53,974 nucleotides of DNA, taken from a virus. The DNA is taken from the IMG/VR virus record IMGVR_UViG_3300044648_000096, positions 1 through 53,974 of that record; one strand, written 5' to 3'. Positions 7,855 through 17,700 of this stretch are shown here, piece after piece; within the stretch, counting starts at the first letter, position 1, and every line of letters begins with the position of its first letter. The notes under the pieces were generated by a model. That model ran no database searches, had not been told where the DNA came from, and was given only the letters and a program-made list of their open reading frames with translations. Made by a program: the position numbers and the translations under genes.

Positions 7855-8024
7855 GTGGTTCGTTGCCGCCTGACGGACTTGTTAATGTTTACGAAAACTG
7901 TTATGAGGCTTTAAAGACTTTAATAGTTGACAGGTGGAGTGCAGATAACGTTAATAAGATTCAAGCCTTAGACAAGAAAATTATTGAGGCAAAACAGAAG
8001 TATTTAGGCGGCAATGACCACTAA
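7545..8024 (+). CDS. Hypothetical protein, 159 aa, with CxxC-containing centre
   Basis: Residues 1-50 are helical. The centre (GCPMCDNGKLRNAGKEHWDDCVWNN) has CPMC plus a later H and C, compatible with a small zinc site; similar segments occur in phage-associated proteins. Residues from about 97 (RQARVSGSLPPDG) are encoded by the repeat arm, so the C-terminal 60 residues may be a fused addition. The leader between repeat and ATG is A-rich with no Shine-Dalgarno. Function unknown. Confidence 0.65.
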   Translation: MNNEAKEKLSKHGIEMTDFISSSGYEAVKQLLENQLIERDRLLNALDGLLNKNEGSGCPMCDNGKLRNAGKEHWDDCVWNNARVEYEWVLAKKVEVIARQARVSGSLPPDGLVNVYENCYEALKTLIVDRWSADNVNKIQALDKKIIEAKQKYLGGNDH

Positions 8025-8078
8025 CATATATTATATCTAGCAATAAACAAAACACGCTAATTATAAGTTAATTAAATT

Positions 8079-8951
8079 ATGAATATTCCGAAGTATATAG
8101 AAAGGTATCGGAAAGACTTAGAGTTTTTAAGATACCGCCAAAACTCAGTAGAATCATACGTTTCTTGCGTAACGGTATTTCTTAACCATTTTATTAACAA
8201 AAAAGATCACGAACACATAAACGAATCAGAAATAAAAGACTTCTTATATCAATTCAAAGAACACAACACACAAAGAGCATATCACTCTGCTGTAAAGGCT
8301 TTTTATAAATATACTTGTAAGCAACCAAATAAATTCAAATGGATTCAGTATTGTAAACGCAATCGTAAATTACCAATAGTTCTTTCCCCCGCCGAAATGC
8401 AAAGAATTATATTCTCATGCACTAATCTTAAGCACAAAACCATCATTTGCTTAATGTACTCAACAAGCATTAGGGTAAGTGAAGTAATAAGCCTTAAAAT
8501 AGCAGATATAGACCCGGATAGAATGATTATAATGATTCGTGACGCTAAGGGCGGGAAAGATCGGCAAGTGCCGCTAGACCCAATTCTATTAGAATTAATA
8601 CGCGAATATTACAACCAATATTCTCCCGCCGAATATTTATTTAACGGGCAATTTGACTTGAAATATTCTACGCGAAGCATCGCTCAATTTTTACAAAAAT
8701 ACACAGATGCGGCGGGGATAAATAAACGAGTTTATCCACACCTAATCCGCCATTCATCAGCAACACATTTACTAGAAGCTGGACTAGATTTAAGCATTAT
8801 CCAAAAAGTTCTTGGTCACAACTCAATACAAACAACTCAAGGTTACACTCATATAAGCAATACGTTAATAAGCAGAGTTAAAACCCCGCTCAGTTATATT
8901 ACAATTCCTGTAAAAAATCAAATAGAAAGAAATAATTTACAACTTGTGTAA
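8079..8951 (+). CDS. Tyrosine recombinase / integrase
   Basis: A 290-residue protein with a SAM-like core-binding domain (1-90) and a complete catalytic domain. The six active residues are visible: R132 (SIRVSE), K160 (GGKDRQVPL; K157 is the alternative), H221 and R224 (PHLIRHSSATHL), H247 (VLGHNS) and the nucleophile Y256 (GYTH). It is of Xer-like length, with no arm-binding domain. It may integrate the phage, resolve genome multimers, or act on the cassette-like repeats just upstream. It ends 4 bases before the convergent late operon. An in-frame TTACA-N5-TGTAA copy lies at 8899-8913. Confidence 0.9.
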   Translation: MNIPKYIERYRKDLEFLRYRQNSVESYVSCVTVFLNHFINKKDHEHINESEIKDFLYQFKEHNTQRAYHSAVKAFYKYTCKQPNKFKWIQYCKRNRKLPIVLSPAEMQRIIFSCTNLKHKTIICLMYSTSIRVSEVISLKIADIDPDRMIIMIRDAKGGKDRQVPLDPILLELIREYYNQYSPAEYLFNGQFDLKYSTRSIAQFLQKYTDAAGINKRVYPHLIRHSSATHLLEAGLDLSIIQKVLGHNSIQTTQGYTHISNTLISRVKTPLSYITIPVKNQIERNNLQLV

Positions 8952-8954
8952 ATT

Positions 8955-9206
8955 TTAAGAAAGCAATTTATTTAAAAGTCCTATTGCTGTTTGCCATTCA
9001 TCTACTGAATAACAATTATCTTCCCCATCAATCGTATAGCACTCTACCTTCCTTACAAGCCTTTGAATAAACAAATACTTAGTAATGCAACATTCGTCTA
9101 CCAGATCGCCTGATTTAGCTTTATTGAGCATATTATCAGCGATATTGGTAAGCTTACATTTAGCGGTAAGCACAATAGAGATTTGTTGATCTTGGTAGGT
9201 TGCCAT
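8955..9206 (-). CDS. Hypothetical late protein, 83 aa
   Basis: Unrecognised small protein with five Cys residues and a mostly helical prediction. Last gene of the minus-strand late block, facing the integrase stop with only 3 bases between and no visible terminator. Four bases separate it from the structural-like gene upstream, so it is probably co-expressed with virion genes. Confidence 0.65.
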   Translation of the reverse strand: MATYQDQQISIVLTAKCKLTNIADNMLNKAKSGDLVDECCITKYLFIQRLVRKVECYTIDGEDNCYSVDEWQTAIGLLNKLLS

Positions 9207-9210
9207 TTAA

Positions 9211-9720
9211 TTATTGTATGATATTAATATCAGCGTAAGCACCTTTTAATACTGCTCCAACCGCGCCGGAAGAACTCAAGTAACTAATTTTAATCACATC
9301 GTTCTGTCTTAAATTACTCAGCTTAAAGCTAAACGGAACTGCTGTCCATGTTGCCCCGGCGATTGCCGTAGCTGCCGTTACCTTCATGGTGATGTTAGCC
9401 ACCGCCACGCCATTCTTAAGAACAGAAGCGGTTATAAGGTGAACATCCGTAGCGTAAATTTGAGCTACTGTTTCAAACTCAGAAGTGTTTGTTGTAGCTA
9501 TTGAATCCGATATGGTTAATACCGTCCAGTCATATCCTACCCCGGCAGTATTAATTGAATCAGAAGATGTATCTAAACGCTGTACAGTTACTTCCTTAAC
9601 AGAAACAACATTAACGCCATCAATGGTGCGCCCTGCGCCAGCATCCCCTGTGGCTCCGCGCTGTACTGTTATGCTGTTGCAACCAGCCCCGGCATTACTA
9701 TCTGAACATCCACATCCCAT
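9211..9720 (-). CDS. Putative virion surface or fibre-like protein, 169 aa
   Basis: A Cys-rich N-terminus (MGCGCSDSNAGAGCN) is followed by a short collagen-like or hinge stretch (RGATGDAGAGRTIDG) and a beta-rich C-terminal domain high in Ala, Val, Thr and Ser. This hinge-plus-jelly-roll composition is typical of small phage adhesins and head fibres. Position at the end of the late operon agrees. Function is inferred from composition only. Confidence 0.55.
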   Translation of the reverse strand: MGCGCSDSNAGAGCNSITVQRGATGDAGAGRTIDGVNVVSVKEVTVQRLDTSSDSINTAGVGYDWTVLTISDSIATTNTSEFETVAQIYATDVHLITASVLKNGVAVANITMKVTAATAIAGATWTAVPFSFKLSNLRQNDVIKISYLSSSGAVGAVLKGAYADINIIQ

Positions 9721-9754
9721 AATATATAAATTTTAATTTTTAATAGTTAAACGT

Positions 9755-10375
9755 TTAACAGTCGCACTCGGCCTCACATAGGTCTTGCGCCTTTTCAAAA
9801 TATTCTAATCCTTTAGTTGTTTCCCCGATATTCACTGCGTAAATAGCGGCGTTAAACCAAAACTCAATTTCATTTACCTGAGCCATTTTATCATCGCATC
9901 CACATTCAGCCGCTTCAATATATTTCTCAGCTATACAACAGCAAAGGTCGCCAGTAGTTATGAAATCAACCGATGTTGTGTATGAATAAGCACTTCCTGA
10001 TGTTCCATTGATTGTGTAATCAAAAGACATTAAACCATCTTCCATTTCGGGGAGTTCCGCCCCGTAATCGGTATCCCTTAGATCAAACTTATTGCTTGAC
10101 GTAAATGGGAAAGTTGTGCTGGAAAGGTCAGCTAAAATATTGATCGTAGTCCCTTCCGCGTCAACCATAGAAGCGGCAGTAATGGTATTGCTGCTTACAG
10201 TAAAATTGTAAGTTATATCGACCCCTAATGACTCATAGTGATGTACGATTTGGAATGTTGTAACCGTAGAGGTTAAAATAGTTCCCGCGCCGTAGTTGTC
10301 TGTATCATCAATGAAATAGATAGTTGAATTATCGGCGGGAATGTACCTATCGCAACTTAAATCAGGTCTTGCCAT
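9755..10375 (-). CDS. Putative structural protein, 206 aa
   Basis: The first 135 residues are beta-rich and Thr/Ser-rich (TVTTFQIVHHY, ITYNFTVSSNTITA). A helical, Cys-rich tail follows (CCCIAEKYIEAAECGCDDKMA, ending CEAECDC). No family recognised. Its ATG overlaps the stop of the 43-aa gene upstream (TAATG), implying coupled translation. The stop lies in a 14-base perfect palindrome at 9746-9759. Confidence 0.6.
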   Translation of the reverse strand: MARPDLSCDRYIPADNSTIYFIDDTDNYGAGTILTSTVTTFQIVHHYESLGVDITYNFTVSSNTITAASMVDAEGTTINILADLSSTTFPFTSSNKFDLRDTDYGAELPEMEDGLMSFDYTINGTSGSAYSYTTSVDFITTGDLCCCIAEKYIEAAECGCDDKMAQVNEIEFWFNAAIYAVNIGETTKGLEYFEKAQDLCEAECDC

Positions 10376-10506
10376 TATTGAGTGGAATTTTGGTTAATGT
10401 AATTAAAATGTGACGGGTTGGTATAGGTACAAGTTACTCCGCAATCGGCGGGGGAAAGTTGCCAAACCTCATCAAAAGAATCTACATATAAGTATGTGAT
10501 TTTCAT
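10375..10506 (-). CDS. Small protein, 43 aa, possibly leaderless message
   Basis: ATG at 10504-10506, stop TAA at 10375-10377 overlapping the next ATG (TAATG). The product begins MKITYLYVDSFDEVWQ and has two Cys. It is supported by coupling and by a perfect -7 promoter element TATATTTG at 10512-10519, only 5 bases upstream of the ATG, so transcription would begin almost at the start codon. No homologue comes to mind. Confidence 0.55.
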   Translation of the reverse strand: MKITYLYVDSFDEVWQLSPADCGVTCTYTNPSHFNYINQNSTQ

Positions 10507-10511
10507 ACTGT

Positions 10512-10519
10512 CAAATATA
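10512..10519 (-). promoter_or_regulatory. -7 promoter element TATATTTG
   Basis: Matches TAnnTTTG of the Bacteroidota housekeeping sigma factor. No clear -33 TTG at 17-23 bases, so the match rests on one element. It could start the terminal late sub-operon 10506 to 8955. Confidence 0.4.
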
Positions 10520-10652
10520 TACGATAATACTTATGAGCTATTACAGAATTATTAACAAACCTCAGCGATCTTTTAAACCTCAGCCTTATGGCGGTCTTAT
10601 TTTTATTAATATTCTCCCCCGCGCAAAGCCACGCACAATCGAAGCTATATTA

Positions 10653-10736
10653 ACATAACGCTGAATTATAGCGGGTTTTGTCCGATTGATTTTAAACAGC
10701 TTTATTCAAGAAACCCGCTATAATAAGTCGTTATGT
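10653..10736. repeat. Long hairpin, copy 1 of a duplicated boundary element
   Basis: ACATAACG...TATAGCGGGTTT pairs with AAACCCGCTATA...CGTTATGT: about 26-base arms with four mismatches and a 32-base loop. The 29-base string 10642-10670 that includes the left arm recurs exactly at 11607-11635. The termini ACATAACG/CGTTATGT loosely resemble integron attC ends. The stem can form in single-stranded DNA or RNA. Confidence 0.6.
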
Positions 10737-10786
10737 CTGCGGAATTGTCATTCCTTGTCCGCCTGAGGCGGATAAATAGCCTCACG

Positions 10787-10826
10787 AAAAAAGAGGTTTT
10801 CGGGAAATAGTTTTTTCCTCTTTTTT
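10787..10826. terminator. Possible rho-independent terminator
   Basis: An A6-GAGG arm (10787-10796) pairs with a CCTC-T6 arm (10817-10826), loop about 20 bases. It would work on the plus strand (T-run 3') or the minus strand. It lies just upstream of the plus-strand gene at 10883, perhaps insulating it. The GC core is only 4 pairs, so strength is doubtful. Confidence 0.35.
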
Positions 10827-10882
10827 CTTACAGCCCCACGCCCCTCCGTAAAAATTTCATGCGAATTGCGTAAATTAAGGGA

Positions 10883-11260
10883 ATGGAAATTATAGATAGT
10901 ACCTTTAAAGGAGTTTGTTCTTTTTCTGATTACGAGTTTTTTACTTGGGATAAAGAATTAAAAATAGCACATAATATAAAATTAATTACAGAAACAAATT
11001 CAATTACGGCTTTAGTAGAAATTGTAAACGAAAAAGAAGAAAAATGTTGTTATGCTAAAGGTGTTTTAAAATATACGCCACTAATAAATCCACTAACTGA
11101 TGAGGGTAAATATTTTTTAACCAAAGGAATTATTTATTATACATTAAATGAAATTGGAATTTCTGTATCTAACAACATTCACACTCAGGTACAAATAATC
11201 CCTCCCAGCGACGACACGATTTATCGTTATTATATTTCGGCATATAAAAATCAGAATTAA
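10883..11260 (+). CDS. Orphan plus-strand gene, 125 aa, in an insertion-like island
   Basis: The only likely gene on the plus strand within the 43-kb minus-strand late region. It is acidic and soluble, predicted alpha/beta, with a CC pair (KEEKCCYAKG). I do not recognise it. It begins after an AT-rich leader and lies between two copies of the same hairpin element (10653-10736 and 11618-11660), so it is probably a recently inserted cargo gene. Role unknown; a moron or anti-defence function is possible but unsupported. Confidence 0.6.
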   Translation: MEIIDSTFKGVCSFSDYEFFTWDKELKIAHNIKLITETNSITALVEIVNEKEEKCCYAKGVLKYTPLINPLTDEGKYFLTKGIIYYTLNEIGISVSNNIHTQVQIIPPSDDTIYRYYISAYKNQN

Positions 11261-11360
11261 TATAAGATTGTGTTTTAGAACTAACGACTTCCTGACCTAC
11301 ATTAATCCGTTTTCTTTGAAAACGTAGCTTACTTAAAATAAAAGTAATTAGTTTTTTCAT
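11169..11360 (-). CDS. Doubtful small frame sharing KLRFQRKRI with its neighbour
   Basis: A 63-aa frame beginning MKKLITFILSKLRFQRKRI. The first half is the only part outside the opposing plus-strand gene, which it overlaps by 92 bases. The segment KLRFQRKRI is encoded by a 27-base exact repeat also present in the 11404-11688 frame. Either both are small basic membrane-associated proteins at the operon end, or this is a decaying duplicate. Low confidence. Confidence 0.25.
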   Translation of the reverse strand: MKKLITFILSKLRFQRKRINVGQEVVSSKTQSYINSDFYMPKYNNDKSCRRWEGLFVPECECC

Positions 11361-11547
11361 TTTTTGATGAATTATTTGAGAGTTATGTTTGGATTTAGAG
11401 ACGCTAATAATCTTGTAATGGTGAAATATAAAGAGACTGTTTTCTTAGAGGTAAGAAAACTTGATCTTGCATAACATTAGCGGTAAACGAATACCCATCA
11501 ACTATAAAGGTTTTAGTAACAATCCGTTTTCTTTGAAAACGTAGCTT
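11304..11547. repeat. 27-base direct repeat with internal palindrome
   Basis: 11304-11330 and 11521-11547 are identical over 27 bases. Each contains GTTTTC-TTT-GAAAAC, a perfect 6-base stem. On the minus strand the repeat reads KLRFQRKRI in both overlapping frames. The exact nucleotide identity implies recent duplication or a conserved nucleic-acid function. Confidence 0.6.
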
Positions 11548-11688
11548 CATCACTCCGATGAAATTTTTACCCTTCTGCTTTACTTGACTTAAAAGTCTAC
11601 GTACCAAAGCTATATTAACATAACGCTGAATTATAAACAGATTTATAATTTTCGTTATGTGAGTAAATAGCCGTTTTAAAAATTTCAT
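11404..11688 (-). CDS. Small basic protein, 94 aa (or 48 aa from an internal ATG)
   Basis: It lies 12 bases downstream of the giant gene in the same direction. The frame begins MKFLKRLFTHITK and passes straight through the hairpin element at 11618-11660. An internal ATG (MKLRFQRKRIVTKTF) would give a 48-residue product starting at the 27-base repeat. The N-terminal part is basic and hydrophobic. Unknown function; the element insertion may have fused a leader to an older gene. Confidence 0.4.
   Translation of the reverse strand: MKFLKRLFTHITKIINLFIIQRYVNIALVRRLLSQVKQKGKNFIGVMKLRFQRKRIVTKTFIVDGYSFTANVMQDQVFLPLRKQSLYISPLQDY
11618..11660. repeat. Hairpin, copy 2 of the duplicated boundary element
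   Basis: ACATAACG..AATTATAAA / TTTATAATT..CGTTATGT, arms about 19 bases with two mismatches and a loop of about 5. The 29-base flank-plus-arm string at 11607-11635 is identical to 10642-10670. Compared with copy 1, the distal stem differs while the ends ACATAACG/CGTTATGT are kept, as in recombination sites whose ends matter more than their middle. Confidence 0.6.
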
Positions 11689-11700
11689 ATTGTAAAAATA

Positions 11701-14700
11701 CTACTTTTTAGTATCTCCCGCAACAAGGTCATAAGATTTATTGTACGGGATAAGCTTTTTAGCGTTTTTATTGAAGTTTTTACTATCACCCTTCATCATT
11801 GCCTCAAGAGCATTGATAAACTTCTCCACAGTTCCAATAGAGGCTACTGGGGACTTTAAAAGATACTTAAGCTGGCTTGGGTCATACACGAATAAAATCT
11901 GCTCTAAAGCGTTCTCTAGGCTTAATGCCTGTTTACGCTTTTTCTCATCTTCATCACCCGAATGAGTCATTACGTATAACGCTCCTATAAACATCGCCTC
12001 AGTCAGATTTTGACGGGCTTGCTTGTTCTTCCATGCCGTAGCGATATTATACCTGTTCCAATCTTCTTTTAATTCCTTAATCGCCTGTTTAGTAAACATA
12101 TTGTAAGACCCGCGATGTAACACCCCTTTAGAGTCGTAATATTCTGACCCAAAGCGTTCACGCCACCAGTCCGGCATCCAGTTCTTAAACTGAGCGGCAG
12201 ATTTACCAAGTTCGCTTCTCATAAACATACGGCGATCTTTAGGGTTGTATTTCCCTTGAATATTAGAAACCTCATCCTTATACTGAGTTATCTTTTTCAT
12301 TAAGGCTTTCTCATCTACTCCCGGTTTAATATTGCCGTTTTCGTCAAAAGAATTCCATTCTTCATCAGTCATTTGTCCTAAGAACATAGACCCCTGAATT
12401 TGATACTCGCCAAATCTTGTTGCTCCAAATGACAACATTTCAAATAGTTTGCCAATATGGGCTTTAGGGTTACTGTCAAGGTCGGAACTTACTACGTTAT
12501 ACCTATCCAAGATATTCACCGCTTTTTTACTTACGGTTCCGTACCCAGCGCGATCTTTCCCGCCAAAGAACCTTCCTTGTCCTTTTAGCCAGTATTTGCC
12601 ACCCTCAGCCCTAAAGTTATTGTAATTACCAATAACAACGTTCATAACTGCTGCGGGGGCGTTAAAGGCCATTATAGTCATAGATGTAAGTCGCCTAAAG
12701 AAACTTAGCGGCAAATCAATAAACGGGTCGATTTCCTTAGTTCTTTGATAGATTTGCTCATCCTTCCATTCCTTAATGTATTTCAGGATGTTTCCGTACT
12801 GCATTTGCGCTTTACCTTCATCCTTACGGTCAACACCAAGCCTTTGATAAAACAACTCCACCGAATCCGCCAACGGAACAACCTTATTCATGTGCTTAAC
12901 ATGAGTAATATCATCAATTAGCTGCATAGCGGCGGCGTAGTAATCTTTGCTATATCCAACTGGTTTGTCGTATTCCTTATCAAACTTGGAAGTAAGCATC
13001 CCGCCGTAATTGATATTGTACGGTGATTTGTAGGCTGCTTTTTTGGCTTTATAAGCAAGTGAAAGTAATTTCCCTACCGCAATACCTTTTTGCTTTAACC
13101 CCTTCTCAGCGTAGCTTAAAATGGCTCTCTGCGCCTCTTTATACGGAACCTTCTCTGTTTTGCCAGTATTTGGGTTAGTGTAGGTCACTTCAACGTCAAC
13201 ATTATTTCCCCCGCCCATATACAAACTAACGGCTTCCATAAATCCACCGTTACCGAATGCTTCCCAAAACCCTTGATCGGTTTTTATTACTTGCAAATCA
13301 CCATTTGTTTCTTTGCCACTAATTTTGTTCTGCTCAGAAACCAACTCACGCATGATCTTAAGGAAATTGATTTGAGCATCAGATAATCCTTTCTTCCTAC
13401 CTTCTTCAATAGTCAATAGTTTTCCGTTGTTCTCTACGAACTGGAAGTATTTAGCGGAATTAGATGTAACCAAACCCTTAGCCCAGTCAATAACACCGTT
13501 CTTTTTGTTCACCTCGCGGATTACCGCCTTACCAGCTTTTTCTAATTCTGTCTTAAGCTTATAGCGTTCTTTTTCCCGGTCAAGGTTCGCTTGGTTAAAC
13601 TCATTGTATAATTCCTGAATCGCAGGGAATTCTTGGCTAATGTTGCCCATTGATTTAGTCCAGAACTCTCGCCCGGTTAAATCCCTTTGATTAGCAAGCT
13701 CAGTAATTTCCTTACCGTACTGTTTTTCTAATTCTTCTTTACGGATGTTATTTAAGACATATCCAATGCGCTCTTTTATTTTCTTTAACTGGGCGCGGTC
13801 AGGATACGTTTCATTAGCCTTAGCTTCATCGTAAATAGCTTGGTAGGTCTTAATCAATTCATCTAAAGGAATATCTTCTAGGCTAGTAGAATTCTCTATC
13901 TTATCAAGGCTTTCTTCTGTCTTAAGATAATCAATGTAAGCTTGCTTATCCGCTTCAATCTGATCTAAAATATTATCGCGCTCTGATTCTGCTAATGCTA
14001 AATCTTCCTCAGATAAATCTTCATTTTCAATAGCATCTTCTAAAGCTTTGAGTAATTCTTTTTCTTCTTTAATATCCCGCCCAATTTTTTTACGGTAAAG
14101 ATTAAATTCCTTTTGGTCAAAATCATCTAAAGACACTTGCTCTTTTCCGGGAATAGCACTTATCTGTTCAGAACGTTTAAAACTTTCCGTTTCAGATATT
14201 GGTGTTTTAACTCTATTTTCTTCTGATAGAGAAGTTCTATAAGTAGCATTTCTAGCTTCAACTTCCCCTGCCAATCTTAAATAAGCCTCTTTAGGCAAGT
14301 CATCTGGCAATTCTTTATTTTCAGAAATAAGTTTTTTCTTTAGCTTATCAGCCAACTTCTGATTTGGCTCTCCGCCCGGCTCTAAAAAATCTATTTTTTG
14401 TATGGCGTGTTGTATTTCGTGGAGAAGGATTCCTCGTAATCCACGCAAACGCCGTTCTTTTGTATGTATTCCTCCGTCAGTATTGGCGGTTCTCCCGTTA
14501 ACTCTACCTCTATCCCCAAGTCCAAAGCTCGTTGCATTAATTCTGATACTATTTGTTCCTGAGTCATAGATTCCTTTTGCTTTTTCTTCCGTTTCGTTTT
14601 TTGGGTCATCATAAAATTCTACTTTTAAGTTTTTTAAATCAGGGTATGCCTTAAATACGTTAGCATTTGGAGAAAGTTTCCCTAATTTAATAGAAAATCT

Positions 14701-17700
14701 TTCTTTGGTTTTTGTTAAAAAGTCATTAATTAGATTTAAAATGCTATCATTCAGTAAAAAATCATCTTGATTTTCAATTAAATCATATCTAAAGATTCCA
14801 TCAAAACCTCTTTCCCATCCAGTCGCCTGATATATTTCTTCTGCCGATTTACCCTCTGTTTCCATCAAAACAGCGGTTTCTAATGCCCTTTGCTGATATT
14901 CTTCTAAGTTAGCATTCGCGCTGATTATTTGCTTCTGCTCCACCTTATTATCAGTCCCCGCCAATTGCTTTGTACGAACACCCGCTATAATCTGTTTTGC
15001 AAGCGATTTAGCGATGTTTTTATCTAAACCAAGCTTTCTCTTAAACCAGTCAAAAATATAGCTTAAATAGGCTTTAAAACGGCTTGTTTGAGATTCTTTA
15101 GCAAATATCCCTGCTCCTTCCCTCCCGATTGCCTCAGCTAACACCTCTTTACCCAACATTTCTTCATTCAACTCTGAATATCGGGATTTAGTATCACTCC
15201 ACAATTTAGTTCCTTTCAATTGCTTAATAGCATCTTGAATAGTTTTATTGTTGTATCCGATAGCATCTATGAGTACGTGACCAGCTTCGTGAATTGGTGT
15301 ATCAATCCCCGCATAAAACGGATTAATTGATATTGTCTTACCATCGGCGGATAATTTACCAGCTACAATCATTGTGGGGTCAATCACCACTTTAATCTTA
15401 GGCATTACCTTTTGAATGTGTTCCGCTACCTTAATAGCATCACCCTCTACACTACTGAATTTCTGAAAAGGAGTGTCGGTTCCATCATCTGAAATAATAT
15501 CGCTAGTATCACCTTCCCAATTTTCATCCTGATCGAGCTTCTTTAAACTCTCATCATCCAATTGCTCTAATTCGCTTATAGCCTGATTAAGTTCCTCGCC
15601 AATACCTTTCTCATCGGCAATCTCAGAAATTTCATTTATAATGTCCTGAACAGGGTTGTTCTCCGGGCTGTTTTTACCAACAACTTCATTCAAAGCTCTT
15701 GCCATTTCGGTAGGGCTATGAAATCCAATAACAACATCTTCTACGGCGTTAACCACCTCATCCATTGGCAAAATAAGCCCTTCGTTATTAGCAATGATAT
15801 ACTCGGCTATTTGTTCAATAGTTCTTGCATTCTTGCCAAAATAAGAAATACGCTTATCGCGTTCAGCTTTTGAATTCTTGAACAACTTATTGATTGAACT
15901 AATAGCAACCCTACCGTTACCAATAAAGTATTGCAAAGCCAAACCATAAGGGTCAAATACCTCATGCTTTAAAGCTTCTACCTTTTCGGAATGCTTAATT
16001 ACTCCGCTTCTTTTTTTCTTTCCCGTGCCAAGCTTTTTAGTTTTTTGCTGTTTAGAACCTTCGTCAGTAGACTCTTTACTAGGTCTGGCGACAGATTCCT
16101 CTTGGCTAACGCTTTGGGCGTTTTCAGTTTGGTTAGTTTTTCCATATATCTTGTCATATTCGTTACCGAATAAATATTCATACGTGCCGCTATCAGCCAA
16201 ATCTTGGTCGAAATCGGCATCAGGGTCATTCTGTAATTCTTCTATTCTTTGATTAACAAAGTCTTGTTTTGTTGCTACTCCTTTTACGTTAGGTTTCGGA
16301 GTAGGTTTCACTGGCGGCTTAGTTTCTCCCTTACTTTCCGAACTCGGCGGGATGTCATTAAGCTTAATTTCTTCATCTTTAAGCCATTCTTCTTGCTCAT
16401 CAGTGAACTCTTTTTTCTTCCCGGTATTGGTAGCCTTTAACCATCCAACAGTCTTTCCGTTGTCTGTTCTAAATGCTTTAATAGCTTTTTTAGAAGTTGA
16501 ACCTTCGCCAATCGCAGGAACTTCTACTGCCTTTATCGCAATAGGAACTCCCACCATATTCTTTTCATCAAACTCTGGGAAAAACTCTTGTCTGAAATGT
16601 CCTTTAAACCCTTCCTCTCGCGTCATAGTAGACGCAAATTTCATCTTCTTACCATCAGGAAGTTCCACGCTATATGTTTCGTTAATCTTTGGCTCATCGC
16701 CAAAATTATCTATGAATTGATCTTCCGATAGTTTCCCAACAATCACTTTGTCACCCATGCTCTCGGCTAACTTGGCGTGTTTGTCGCGGTAACTCATCTT
16801 GCTCTTATGATTCCATTCTTTAGCGTCTATTTCATCATAAGAACGCTTATCTTCTTTCTTGGCTGTCTCTGTCCCATCCGACTTCATTCGTCCTAATAAA
16901 GCCTTTAAAGCAGGGTTTTTAGGTTCGACTTTCTTCTCCCCGTCCTTCTTTGGCTGTTCCTTCTTAATCTGATCTTGAATGGTTTTATCCGATACAACTA
17001 TCTCATCTTTAATTTGAGACTCTAGTATCAAATCATTGATTTGTTTCTGAATAGCCTGAGATTCTTTTTCAATGCTATTGTAAATTCCCTGACCAATCGG
17101 TTGTAATTTTTCCTTATCACCAATTACGCGAAGCTTTGATTCTAAATTTTCTTTCTGAAACGTCAGATCAAATAATTCTCGCTTCTTAGCATCATCAATC
17201 TTTAAATCCCTTGTTTGATTGTTATAATCATTGAAAGCATTAAGCTTGGTTAATATAGCTTCGCTTTCAGATTCAGTTATTTCCCCGCGCTTTAGTGCCT
17301 CAGCAACATTTAATCTTGTTGCTTCTACCGCCTGAGTACCTTGTCTTACGATATTAAAGGCATTCTCAGAGCTTTTCTTATCGCGTTCAATCTTGCGTTC
17401 CTGAGAAACAAAAGCAAGTCCCGGCGCACCTCCGCCAATAGCACCTGCGGCAAATTCATTTAAGTATTCCGCGATGCTTTGTGGGCTAAACGTTTGAGTA
17501 TTAAACTTTGGGTCTTTCTTTAAACTATCATAAATCTGTTCAGAAGCATTTAAAATCGCAGCCTGACCGCTTTCCGTTGCCCCTTCCTCAACTATATTTC
17601 CAACAGCTTGTTTGACAAATGACTGCTCATTCACCGCTTGCTTGGTAGCCTCATTGAATAGTTTTTCTAATGACTCTTTGGTTAATGCCTCGCCACCTTC

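Larger units (their letters stand above)
10507..10882. other. Gene-free stretch with stacked hairpins
   Basis: No complete gene is seen. It holds, in order: the TATATTTG element; a 21-codon plus-strand frame at 10588-10653 that looks like a severed signal peptide (MAVLFLLIFSPAQSHAQ); the long fold-back repeat 10653-10736; a GGAAT-TGTC-ATTCC hairpin (10741-10754); a TCCGCC-TGA-GGCGGA hairpin (10758-10772); and an A-run/GAGG...CCTC/T-run stem (10787-10826) that has terminator form. This density of stems suggests an insertion boundary. Confidence 0.5.

Noticed and set aside
8899-8913. The palindrome copy in the integrase gene as an operator
   Set aside because: It is an exact match but lies inside coding sequence near the 3' end with no start nearby, so I list it in the count but not as a regulatory feature.
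8079-8951. Recombinase as an integron integrase (IntI)
   Set aside because: All catalytic residues are present, but I see no IntI-specific extra helix and its length is Xer-like. A role on the nearby repeats remains possible, but the name is not justified.
14391-14612. A 73-aa minus-strand frame inside the giant gene
   Set aside because: It overlaps entirely in another frame of a gene with clear motifs (LLHEIQHAIQ lies here), so it is a shadow frame.
16025-16252. Plus-strand frames of 60-122 aa across 15.99-16.72 kb
   Set aside because: They are antisense to the charged linker of the giant protein; the Ser/Phe/Leu-rich composition is the expected reverse reading of Lys/Glu codons.
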